Shown one piece after another: positions 17,502-25,733 of a stretch of 64,000 nucleotides of DNA; positions within the stretch are counted from its first letter, which is position 1; each line of letters opens with the position of its first letter. Origin of the DNA: Acidobacteriota bacterium (lineage in GTDB: Bacteria; Acidobacteriota; Polarisedimenticolia; JACPZX01). The stretch covers positions 18,718-82,717 of the forward strand of contig JACPZX010000075.1 of the NCBI GenBank assembly GCA_016195325.1, in the 5' to 3' direction. The translations under genes were made by a program, and so were the position numbers. Under the pieces are notes generated by a model. That model did not search any database. It had not been told where the DNA came from and worked only from the letters and a program-made list of their open reading frames with translations.

Positions 17502-18428
17502 ATGCGACGCGTCCTGCCGGTGTCGGTGTTGCTTCTTGCGGTGGGATTCTCACCCGCCCCGGGGGCCGCGATCCGGGCGGGCGGCCGCGGTGTCGTGATC
17601 GCGCTGAGCCAGGACCTGGCGCCCTACCGCGCAGCGGTCGACGCTTTCAGGGCCGAAACAGGGTCGCCCGTCGTCGTCATGAGCCTGAAAGGTGACGTGG
17701 CCGAAGGGGCATGGGTGCTTCGCGAGATTCGGGAGCAGAAGCCCGACGCGGTTCTCACCGTGGGCTCGTTGGCGACGGAGATTCTCGCTCCGCAGATTCC
17801 CGACATCCCCGTCGTGTTCTGCATGGCGATGGGAGTTTCGGAGTCGGTCCTGAGCGCGAAGAACGTCTCGGGAATCTCGCTCAACGTCGACCCGGAGACC
17901 CAGTTCCGGGCGCTGAGGCGGGCGCTTCCCGGGGTCACGACCGTCGGCGTCGTCTTCGACCCCGCCCATTCCGCGAGCCTGATCGAGGACGCGGGCAGGA
18001 AGGCGAAGCTCCTCGGCCTCGACTTGATCCCCCGGCCCGTCTCGAGCGCGAACGACGTCCCGGGCGTCGTCCGCGACCTCGTGGGCAAGGTTCAGGCCCT
18101 CTGGCTGATCCCCGACAGCACGTGCTTCAGCAGGGAATCGTTCCAGTTCGTGCTCAACCTCTCGCTCGAAGTGAAGGTTCCCCTCCTCGTCTTCTCCGAA
18201 GCCTACGTGAGCGCGGGGGCCCTTCTCTCGCTCTCTCCCGACTACGCGGAGATCGGCCGCCAGGCGGCGCGGATGTTGAGGAGAGTCAACGTCCAGGGGG
18301 CGCTCGCCGGAGATCGCGTGGAGGCGCCGGAGCACCCTCGCCTCGTCATCAATCGCCGGACGGAAGGAACTCTCAATCTCTCGATAGCTCCCGAGACCCT
18401 TCGTGCCGCGGATCGGATCGTCGAGTGA
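17502..18428 (+). CDS. Periplasmic ABC substrate-binding protein (ABC_sub_bind family)
   Basis: This 308-residue exported protein has a signal peptide (MRRVLPVSVLLLAVGFSPAPGAA). The fold pattern is that of PF04392-type binding proteins: VIALSQDLAPYRAAVDAF, DAVLTVGSLATEILAPQ, IPVVFCMAMG, VGVVFDPAHS and VPLLVFSEAYVSAGALLSL. Family members bind small ligands, classically amino acids or unidentified solutes. ATG at 17502 is preferred because GGAGG lies at 17486-17490 and the signal peptide begins there; an upstream TTG overlaps the receptor stop. Its stop overlaps the histidine kinase start as GTGA. No permease or ATPase is present, so it likely presents ligand to the adjacent sensor kinase rather than to a transporter. 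Confidence 0.85.
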   Translation: MRRVLPVSVLLLAVGFSPAPGAAIRAGGRGVVIALSQDLAPYRAAVDAFRAETGSPVVVMSLKGDVAEGAWVLREIREQKPDAVLTVGSLATEILAPQIPDIPVVFCMAMGVSESVLSAKNVSGISLNVDPETQFRALRRALPGVTTVGVVFDPAHSASLIEDAGRKAKLLGLDLIPRPVSSANDVPGVVRDLVGKVQALWLIPDSTCFSRESFQFVLNLSLEVKVPLLVFSEAYVSAGALLSLSPDYAEIGRQAARMLRRVNVQGALAGDRVEAPEHPRLVINRRTEGTLNLSIAPETLRAADRIVE

Positions 18429-20116
18429 GCGCCGCGCGGGGAGTGAGGCTCCCGATCCTGCGGTTTTCCCTCCGGGCGAGATTCCTCGCTCTCTTCTTTC
18501 TCCTCGTCGTCCCCACCAGCGCGGGAACGGGCTGGTATCTGTACGATGAGTCCCGGCAGTCCCTCGCGGACCAGGTGGAGGGGCGCGTCCGGACGATTGC
18601 GTGGGCGCTCGCGTTCACGTCCCGCTACGCCGTCATGACCCGCGACGGAGTCGTGCTGGCGGAGATCGCGGACCGTGCCTTCGACGACAGGGACATCGTG
18701 CACATCGCGTTCTCCGATCACGGCGGGGAGATTCTTCTCGAGAGATGGAAGCCGGGGTACGGGTCGGCGGCGGATCCATCGCGGGAACCGGACGCGAGCC
18801 TCTTCGAGGTCGAGATGCTGATCAACTCCCGATCCCGCGCTGGAGCGGCCCGCGTCGATCCCGAGGTCGAGGCGACGTTCGGTGTTCCGGCGCAGGGGAG
18901 GGTCGATCTGGACGGAACGGTCCGGGTCGGGTTGAGCCGGCGCCACATGGAGGACGGGTTGCGCCGGGCGCTCCGATCCGCCGTGGGTCTCTTCACGCTC
19001 TCCGTCGCCTTCGGCTCCCTGGTCGTTCTCGTGTCCCTCCGATACCTGATTCACCCGATCGAGCGGCTGTCCGAGCGCCTGTCCCGCGTCGCCGCGGGCG
19101 ATTTCAATTCCCGCGTGCCCGAGACCTGGGCCGGCGAGATCGGGCGCCTCGCGCGCTCCTTCAACCAGATGGCCGAGAGCCTCCAGCTCTCCCGGGCCGC
19201 GACGAAGGAAGCGCAGGAGGCACTCTTGCAGTCCAGCCGTCTGGCGGCGGTCGGGGAGGTCGCCGGCCAGGCGGCCCACGAAATCCTCAATCCCATCGCC
19301 GCGGTCTACGGCCGGCTCGAGAACGAGCGGCACGAGTTGGGAAGCCATCACGGTCCGCTTCTTCAAGTCCTCGAGCAAATCGTGGAGGGGTGGTCGGAGG
19401 AGTACCGATCGGGAGGCCTGCCCGCGCTGGAGGCCTCTTTCAGGCGCCGGGTCCCGGGGCGTGACGGCTGCGGCACGGTTCCCCTCCTGGAAGAAGACCT
19501 CGACAACCTGAAGCGAATCCTCGGCGGCTTCAGGCGACTCCACGACCAGCGCGCCCATCAGATCGATTTTCTCCTCAAGGAGATCGAGCGTGTCACCAGA
19601 ATCGTCGAGGGCATGAGATCGATGAGCCGATCCGCGATCACGCTGGAGGAACTCGACGTGGCCCAGGTTGTCGAAGAGTCGATCGAGGTCCTCCGCGATC
19701 CCATCGAGAAGCGGGCGATCCGCGTCGAGATGGCGAAAGAGCGCGCGGCGTTGAGAGTCCGGGCCGATCGCGGCGAGCTCGTGCAGATCTTCACGAACCT
19801 GCTCCGAAACGCGATGCAGGCCATCGACGCGGCCCGCGCCCGCGGCGAGGGGGAGATCCTGATCGAGATCGTCGACAGTCCGAGGTTCATCGAGGTTCGC
19901 GTTCAGGACAACGGCGCGGGCATCGCGTTGGATCATCAGGCCAAACTGTTCGAGACCACGTTCACGACCAAGGGGCCCAGGGAGGGAACCGGACTCGGAC
20001 TCGGGATCTGCCGCCGTCTCGCCCGGCGAACTCGTGGCGACGTCCGCTTGGGATGGAGCGCGCCGACCAAGGGTACGAAGATGATCGTCGAACTGCCGAG
20101 GAGTGACGCCGCATGA
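18425..20116 (+). CDS. Membrane sensor histidine kinase with HAMP domain
   Basis: This 563-residue kinase has two membrane helices (about residues 14-38 and 180-205) enclosing a periplasmic domain of about 140 residues, then a HAMP linker (LIHPIERLSERLSRVAAGDF), a phosphoacceptor helix with His285 in GQAAHEILNP, and an ATPase domain with N, G1 and G2 boxes (LLRNAMQAID, DNGAGI, GTGLGLGICRR). Between His285 and the second dimerisation helix (ERVTRIVEGMRSMSR, near 388) lie about 100 residues, roughly 60 more than usual. GTG at 18425 overlaps the binding-protein stop, and the end overlaps the next gene as ATGA. It probably senses the ligand-loaded binding protein. Confidence 0.9.
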   Translation: MSAARGVRLPILRFSLRARFLALFFLLVVPTSAGTGWYLYDESRQSLADQVEGRVRTIAWALAFTSRYAVMTRDGVVLAEIADRAFDDRDIVHIAFSDHGGEILLERWKPGYGSAADPSREPDASLFEVEMLINSRSRAGAARVDPEVEATFGVPAQGRVDLDGTVRVGLSRRHMEDGLRRALRSAVGLFTLSVAFGSLVVLVSLRYLIHPIERLSERLSRVAAGDFNSRVPETWAGEIGRLARSFNQMAESLQLSRAATKEAQEALLQSSRLAAVGEVAGQAAHEILNPIAAVYGRLENERHELGSHHGPLLQVLEQIVEGWSEEYRSGGLPALEASFRRRVPGRDGCGTVPLLEEDLDNLKRILGGFRRLHDQRAHQIDFLLKEIERVTRIVEGMRSMSRSAITLEELDVAQVVEESIEVLRDPIEKRAIRVEMAKERAALRVRADRGELVQIFTNLLRNAMQAIDAARARGEGEILIEIVDSPRFIEVRVQDNGAGIALDHQAKLFETTFTTKGPREGTGLGLGICRRLARRTRGDVRLGWSAPTKGTKMIVELPRSDAA

Positions 20117-21822
20117 ACGACATGCATGACGCGATACTTGCCGTCGACGACGAGCCGGGAATCCTCAAAGTGTACGAGGATCTTCTCTCGCCGCGGGTCG
20201 CCATGGATCTCCCCCGATCCTCGAGGGGAGAAGCGCCGCCGGTGGACGGATTCGCCGTCCGCTGCACGCTGACCCTCGCCGACAGCGGAGAGCAGGCGGT
20301 CCGGCTGGCCACGGGGATCTATCATCGCGGGGGCTCGCTCTGCGCGTGCTTCGTCGACATGCGGATGCCGGGCGGGATCGACGGGCTCGAGACCGTCCGG
20401 CAGCTCCGCGCTCTGGATCCGAGAATCCTGGTGACGTTCGTCACCGCGTACCAGGACCGATCGCTGTCGGATATCGGCGGAATCTTCGGCCCTCAGGCGC
20501 AGGACGAGTGGGATTTCCTGAACAAGCCCTTCACCCGGTCCGAGATCATCCAGAAGGCCACGAACATGCTGGCCGGATGGTCGCGCCGGCGGGAGAACGA
20601 AGCGCTGACGGTCCGGCTGAAGAGCGCGAACGAGGACCTGACGAGACGGGCCGCCGAGCTTCAGGAGGCCCGGCAGCACCTGCTTCAGTCCGAGAAGCTG
20701 GCGAGCATCGGCAGGCTGGCTTCCGGAGTGGCCCACGAGCTCAACAATCCCCTCACGAGCGTCATCGGATACACCCACCTGGCCCTGCAGAGCGACGATC
20801 TGAACTCACAGCGCGTTCCTCTCGAGAGAGTCGCCGACCAGGCGACGCGGGCCGCAGGGATCGTCAGGAACCTCCTCTCGTTCGCGAGGAAGCAGGAGCC
20901 GGAGAAGCGCCACCTCCAGCTCAACGAAGTGATCGTCAAGTCGATCCAGCTTCGCGAATACGAGCTGAAGGTCGCGAACATCACGGTGCACACCGAGATG
21001 GCTCCGGATCTCCCGAAGACGATGCTCGACTCCAATCAGCTCCAGCAGGTCTTCGTCAATCTTCTCACGAACGCCGAGCAGGCGATGGTCGGGCACGGCA
21101 GGGTCGGGGCGATCCGCATCGACACGAGGCTCCGGGATGGGCGCATCGAGGCGGTCATCAGCGACGAGGGTCCGGGAATCGCCGAGTCGGCCCTCCCTCA
21201 CGTTTTCGATCCGTTCTTCACGACAAAGGATGCCGGGAGAGGCACCGGCCTGGGCCTGAGCATCTGCTACGGAATCGTGCTGGAGCACGGTGGAGACATC
21301 AAGGCGTTCAATCGCGCGGGGGGCGGGGCCTCGTTCGCCGTCTCCCTCCCCGTTCTCGAGGATGTCGCGGGGGACCGCGCGCGCCCCGTCGCTCCGGCAG
21401 GAGGGCGGCGCGAAAGCGCCCCCGTCGCCGGCAGGACCGCGTTGCCGGGACTGAAGATCCTTCTGGTGGACGACGAGCCGATGATCCTCGATTTCGCGCG
21501 CACCGTCCTGACGCAGCCGGGTCACGCCGTCGTGACGGCCCCGGACGGGGAAGTTGCGCTTCGGCGGGCGGAGGAGGAAGAGTTCGACCTGGTCATCACC
21601 GACGTCAAAATGCCCCGCATGGGAGGAGTCGAGTTCGTGCGCGCTCTGCTCAGCCGCAGGCCCGAGATGTCGGGGCGCGTTCTCTTCGCGAGCGGCGACG
21701 TCCCGGGGGCCGCCGGGATCTGCGATCCGATCCTTGCCGCCGCGCCCCGCCTCCAGAAGCCCTTCTCCCGGGATGATCTCCTGGCGGCGGTGGGGGCGTT
21801 CGAAGCCTGCCCCGTCGCCTGA
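20113..21822 (+). CDS. Hybrid REC-histidine kinase-REC protein
   Basis: This 569-residue cytoplasmic protein has no membrane segment. The first receiver domain (residues about 6-150) has the acidic pair in AVDDEPG and phosphoacceptor Asp82 in FVDMRMPGG. A coiled linker leads to the kinase core: His208 in GVAHELNNPL, then N, G1 and G2 boxes (LLTNAEQAM, DEGPGIAESA, GTGLGLSICYG). A second receiver (from about 450) has VDDEP and Asp497 in ITDVKMPRMGG. The natural reading is a phosphorelay fed by the upstream kinase through Asp82, His208 and Asp497. It has no DNA-binding output, and no output regulator follows in the operon. It converges with the next gene, 16 bp away. Confidence 0.9.
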   Translation: MNDMHDAILAVDDEPGILKVYEDLLSPRVAMDLPRSSRGEAPPVDGFAVRCTLTLADSGEQAVRLATGIYHRGGSLCACFVDMRMPGGIDGLETVRQLRALDPRILVTFVTAYQDRSLSDIGGIFGPQAQDEWDFLNKPFTRSEIIQKATNMLAGWSRRRENEALTVRLKSANEDLTRRAAELQEARQHLLQSEKLASIGRLASGVAHELNNPLTSVIGYTHLALQSDDLNSQRVPLERVADQATRAAGIVRNLLSFARKQEPEKRHLQLNEVIVKSIQLREYELKVANITVHTEMAPDLPKTMLDSNQLQQVFVNLLTNAEQAMVGHGRVGAIRIDTRLRDGRIEAVISDEGPGIAESALPHVFDPFFTTKDAGRGTGLGLSICYGIVLEHGGDIKAFNRAGGGASFAVSLPVLEDVAGDRARPVAPAGGRRESAPVAGRTALPGLKILLVDDEPMILDFARTVLTQPGHAVVTAPDGEVALRRAEEEEFDLVITDVKMPRMGGVEFVRALLSRRPEMSGRVLFASGDVPGAAGICDPILAAAPRLQKPFSRDDLLAAVGAFEACPVA

Positions 21823-21838
21823 GGGCTCGAGAGCCGCC

Positions 21839-23506
21839 CTACGGCACGATCCCCACGTTCACGACCTGGCTGAACGTCTTCCGGTTCGGGTCTCCGCTCG
21901 CAAGCTGAGCGTCCACGCCGAACACCCGGATGAACATCTGGTGCGCGCCGGGGTTCGCCGCGATCGCCTTGCCGCAGGCCTTCTTCCATTTCCTCACGGT
22001 CGGCGAATACGAGTTCGTCACGAGCAGCGTGCTGCCGCTCGACACGCGCGCCGCCTTCGTGAAGGCGGCGTTCCCCGAGAAGAAGACGCGGAACCTGTCG
22101 TAGTTCCCCTTGTTCCACAAGATCGTCGGCCGCGTCGTGTTCGGATCGGTGCAGTCGAGGTTCTGGGCGTTCGCCGGCGACGTGATGAAGACGTCGCAGG
22201 CGTCGCCGATCCCGTCCCCGTCGGCGTCGCTCTGCGTCGGGTTCGCGTCGTTCGGGCAGTTGTCCGAGGCGTCGCAGACGCCGTCGCCGTCCTTGTCCTG
22301 ACCCGGGCCGCAGAAGAGCTGCGCGACGATGCCGTAATTGTCGCCGTCCTGCCCGAAGCTCTGCCACGCGACGGTGAAGTTCCCCGACGTGTCGATCCCG
22401 ACGGATGGCACGACCTGATCGCCCGTCGTGAAGACGTTTGCGGCGAATTCGCTCCCGAGCATCCCGCCGGAGCTTCGGAAGGCCTGGCCGAAAACTCCCC
22501 CCCCGCTGCCGTCCTGCCCGCCGTAGCTCGTCCAGGCGACGACGAAATCGCCGGAGGCGTTCATCGCGACCGAGGGGTACTCCTGAGCGCCGGTGACGAA
22601 GCTGCTGATCTGGAACTCCTGCCCCTTCGCGTTCCCATTGGCTCCGAACTTCTGTCCGAAGACGCCGTACGAGCTCCCGTCCTGCAAGTTGCTGGCCCAC
22701 GCCACCACGAAGTCGCCCGTGGCATCCCCGGCGACGGCCGCCTGCCTCTGGTACGAGCCCGTGTAGGAATTGACGAGGAACTCGCCCCCGATCGCCGCGC
22801 CGCTCGAGGTGAAACGCTTCCCGTGGATCCCGCTCGCGTCCCCCAGCCCGGGCCCCTCCCACACGACGACGAAGTTCCCGCCGGCGTAGGCGACCGCGGG
22901 GACGTCCTGCTCGCCGGTGGTGTACGAGTTCACGAGGAACTCCTGCGCGTCGAGGGGGGCTCCGCTCGAGTTGAAGCGGCGCGCGAGGATGCCGTCCCCC
23001 GAGCCGTCGGACCCGCTCCAGACGACCACGAAGGCGCCGTTCGGGTCCGACGCGACGTTGGGCTCGACGAGCGAGCTCGTGTCGGTGTTGACCTGAAACT
23101 GGGGGCCTTTCGGTGCGCCGGCGCTGTCATACCGCCGGGCGTGGACGAGGTAGGTCGAGCCGTACGACTCCCGCCAGACGACGACGAAGCCGTTCCCGGC
23201 CACCGCCACGCGAGGCCGCGTGTTGTACGACGTCGTCGCGGCGTTGACCTGGAACTCGAGGCCGACCGCGGCGCCCGAGGCGTCGAAGAGTTGCGCGGAG
23301 ACCGGGTACCCGCTCGATCCCGGGGCGTGCCACGCGACGACGAAGTCGCCGTTGGCCGTCATGCCGACGGCGCTCTGGGTCTGGCTGTTGGTCGTGTACG
23401 AGTTGACGATGAACTCCGTCCCGGCCTTCGAGGGGCCCCCCTGGGCGAGGGCCAGGCCGGCCGGTGCGAGGACCGTGAGGAGGATTCCGGCGCAGAGTGG
23501 CTTCAT
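21839..23506 (-). CDS. Secreted seven-repeat propeller-like protein with thrombospondin-3 linker and shared C-terminal module
   Basis: This 555-residue exported protein (signal peptide MKPLCAGILLTVLAPAGLALAQ) has seven repeats of about 55 residues, each with an EF.VNSYTT..Q..P.VA segment and a G.FVVAW core: FVVAWHAPG, FVVVWRESY, FVVVWSGSD, FVVVWEGPG, FVVAWASNL, FVVAWTSYG and FTVAWQSFG. Seven units are what a closed seven-bladed propeller needs. A calcium-type Asp-rich stretch follows (DKDGDGVCDASDNCPND, DADGDGIGDACD), as in thrombospondin type-3 repeats. The last 100 residues form a module shared with two neighbours. ATG at 23506 begins the signal peptide. Its role is likely extracellular binding; no catalytic motif is seen. 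Confidence 0.78.
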   Translation of the reverse strand: MKPLCAGILLTVLAPAGLALAQGGPSKAGTEFIVNSYTTNSQTQSAVGMTANGDFVVAWHAPGSSGYPVSAQLFDASGAAVGLEFQVNAATTSYNTRPRVAVAGNGFVVVWRESYGSTYLVHARRYDSAGAPKGPQFQVNTDTSSLVEPNVASDPNGAFVVVWSGSDGSGDGILARRFNSSGAPLDAQEFLVNSYTTGEQDVPAVAYAGGNFVVVWEGPGLGDASGIHGKRFTSSGAAIGGEFLVNSYTGSYQRQAAVAGDATGDFVVAWASNLQDGSSYGVFGQKFGANGNAKGQEFQISSFVTGAQEYPSVAMNASGDFVVAWTSYGGQDGSGGGVFGQAFRSSGGMLGSEFAANVFTTGDQVVPSVGIDTSGNFTVAWQSFGQDGDNYGIVAQLFCGPGQDKDGDGVCDASDNCPNDANPTQSDADGDGIGDACDVFITSPANAQNLDCTDPNTTRPTILWNKGNYDRFRVFFSGNAAFTKAARVSSGSTLLVTNSYSPTVRKWKKACGKAIAANPGAHQMFIRVFGVDAQLASGDPNRKTFSQVVNVGIVP

Positions 23507-23630
23507 CGTGGTCTCCTGTTGGGTGACGCGTCGACGGCGCCGGAAAACTAGCACGCGGCCGCGGCGGGCGCGACCCGAGTCCCGAGGCGCGTGTGCGATC
23601 TCTCCGAGTCGCGGAGTAGAATCGCCCCCC

Positions 23631-25733
23631 ATGCGGCTTCGATGTCTGCCCTTCGCGTGGCGCCGGCACCGCGCCGTCGTCATCGGCTCGCTCCTCGCCG
23701 CCGCCCTCTTCGCCGCCGGCCTCGTCCGCTACCACGGCTATCTCCTCGACGACACGTACATCTCCTTCCGTTACGCGCGGAACCTCGTCGCGGGGAACGG
23801 CCTCGTCTACAACCCGGGCGAGAAAGTCGAGGGGTACACGAACTTCCTCCACGTGATCCTCTCGGCGGGGATGCTGCGCGCCGGGATGGATCCCGCCGCC
23901 GCGCTTCCGTGGATCTCGCTCCTCGCGGCGATCGCGGCCGTCGCGGCCGCCGTCCGGCTCGAGCTCGCGATGCGAGGCGACGCTCCGAGGCGCCGGGCGG
24001 CGCTGCCGCTGTCGCCGCTCCTTCTCCTTCCGCTTCCGGCCTTCGCCTACTGGGCGACGTCGGCGATGGAGACGATGCTCTTCACCGCGCTCGTCTCGCT
24101 GAGCGTCGCCCTCGCGCTGAGAGATGATCGTCCGGGCGCGGCCTCGACGCTGGCGTTCGTCGCCGCCGCGCTCACGCGCCCCGAAGGGGGGCTCTGGTTC
24201 GGCCTGACGCTCGTGGCCCTCTTTCTCTGCGCGTGGTGGCGCGACGGCGCGAGGCCGCCTCTCGCGGCGTCGATTCGCGCCGCGGCCGTCTTCGCGGCCC
24301 TGTACGGGGCCTACTTCGGCTGGCGGCTCTGGTACTACGGCAAGCTCGTCCCGAACACCTTCACCGCGAAGGTGACGGGAGGGTGGGAGCAGATCCTGAC
24401 CGGCGCCAGGCACCTCGGCGAGTGGTGCCTCGGCTACCCGGTCCTGGCGCTCGCCGTCGCCGCGGCGCCGCTGGGCGTGGCGTGGCGCGCGCGCCGGGCG
24501 GGGCGCGCCCCCGCGGTCTCCATCTCGGTCCTCGCGATGCTCCCCATCGCCTGGATTCTTTACGTCGTCGCGGTGGGGGGGGACTTCATGCCCTTCTTCC
24601 GCTTCTTCATCCCGGCCCTCCCGATCGCCGCCGCGATTGCGGCCACCTCGATCGCGGCGCTCGCGGAGCGTCTCGCCGCGCGCGCGACGCCACGCGCCCT
24701 CGTCGCCCTCACCGCATGCCTCCTCTCGGCGGCCGCGGGGCAGGTCGGACCGCAGGGGTACCGAGCCTTCGTCGCGTCGCGCACGGCGATCGTGGGGGAG
24801 GCGGCGGGGGAGTGGATGAAGGGGCACCTGCCCGCGGGATCGACGATCGCCGTGAACACCGCGGGGGCGCTTCCCTACGTGTCGGAGCTTCCCGCGATCG
24901 ACATGCTCGGCCTGACCGACGAGAACATCGCGAACCGCCCCGTCTTCGTCGTCTCGGTCGGCTGGGCGGGGCACCGGCGCGGATGGGGGACGTACGTCCT
25001 CGATCGGCGGCCCGATGCCATCGTCTGGTACAACGCCTCGGGCTCGTTCGATCCCTACTACCTCAGCGATCGCGAGATGGCGGAGGACCCTGTCTTCCGC
25101 TTCTTCTACCGGCCGCGCCGCGTGGCGCTGCCCGCCTCCGCGGAGGCCGGCGCCGGCGACGAGCGCGCCATCGAGACGTTCTTCGGGAACCCCTTCGAGA
25201 TCGGCGCGGCGGGGAAGGCGGCCGCCCCGGATCTCGGCCTCCTCGCGCGCCTCACCCCCGGCCTCGTCCCGACCACGACGTTTCTTCCGGGGCCGGTGCG
25301 TCTCGAGTACTTCGAGCTCGACGCGCGGCTCGATCCGCTCTGGCCCTCCCGCGATCTGGCCCGCGAGGACTTCGGGGCGTTCCTCGGGCGGGCGGCCGAG
25401 CTGTGGCAGCGAGAGGCGGCGTCGCTTCCGCCCCCCGACGCCGCGGCGCGCGCGGAGGTCGATCGTCTCTGCGACGCGGCGCGCCAGGCGGTCGAGTCGC
25501 GAAAGGTCGCCGAGGCGCGGGGTCTCCTGGAAAGGGCGGAAGGGTTGAACGGCCCGGCCCGGAGCGCGCTCGTCTACCAGTACCTCGCCAACCTCGCGGT
25601 GCTGTCCGGGGATCGCCTGGCGGCTCTCACCGCGCAGAAGGAGGCGATGCGCCTCGCCCCCGGGAACCCCCTCCACCGGGCCAACCTCGAGCGCCTCTTC
25701 AAGGCGCCACGGCCACCTGCACGGTCTGGCTGA
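23631..25733 (+). CDS. Polytopic membrane glycosyltransferase (AftB/GT-C-like)
   Basis: This 700-residue membrane protein has about ten helices between residues 15 and 385. Early in the chain the stretch DDTYISFRYARNLVAGNGLVYN is followed by GEKVEGYTNFLHV; this pattern is typical of polyprenyl-phosphate-sugar dependent GT-C enzymes such as the AftB arabinosyltransferase group, and DD is the likely catalytic acidic pair. A soluble C-terminal half follows, ending in helices that look TPR-like (AEARGLLERAEGLNG, DRLAALTAQKEAMRLAPGNP). The sugar donor and acceptor are unknown. It is divergent from the propeller gene and its last 35 bp overlap the 3' end of the convergent gene at 25699, which is unusual. 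Confidence 0.78.
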   Translation: MRLRCLPFAWRRHRAVVIGSLLAAALFAAGLVRYHGYLLDDTYISFRYARNLVAGNGLVYNPGEKVEGYTNFLHVILSAGMLRAGMDPAAALPWISLLAAIAAVAAAVRLELAMRGDAPRRRAALPLSPLLLLPLPAFAYWATSAMETMLFTALVSLSVALALRDDRPGAASTLAFVAAALTRPEGGLWFGLTLVALFLCAWWRDGARPPLAASIRAAAVFAALYGAYFGWRLWYYGKLVPNTFTAKVTGGWEQILTGARHLGEWCLGYPVLALAVAAAPLGVAWRARRAGRAPAVSISVLAMLPIAWILYVVAVGGDFMPFFRFFIPALPIAAAIAATSIAALAERLAARATPRALVALTACLLSAAAGQVGPQGYRAFVASRTAIVGEAAGEWMKGHLPAGSTIAVNTAGALPYVSELPAIDMLGLTDENIANRPVFVVSVGWAGHRRGWGTYVLDRRPDAIVWYNASGSFDPYYLSDREMAEDPVFRFFYRPRRVALPASAEAGAGDERAIETFFGNPFEIGAAGKAAAPDLGLLARLTPGLVPTTTFLPGPVRLEYFELDARLDPLWPSRDLAREDFGAFLGRAAELWQREAASLPPPDAAARAEVDRLCDAARQAVESRKVAEARGLLERAEGLNGPARSALVYQYLANLAVLSGDRLAALTAQKEAMRLAPGNPLHRANLERLFKAPRPPARSG

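Noticed and set aside
21824-21835. GGCT-CGAG-AGCC hairpin between the hybrid kinase and the propeller gene as a terminator
   Set aside because: The stem is only 4 bp with no T-tract; too weak to annotate.
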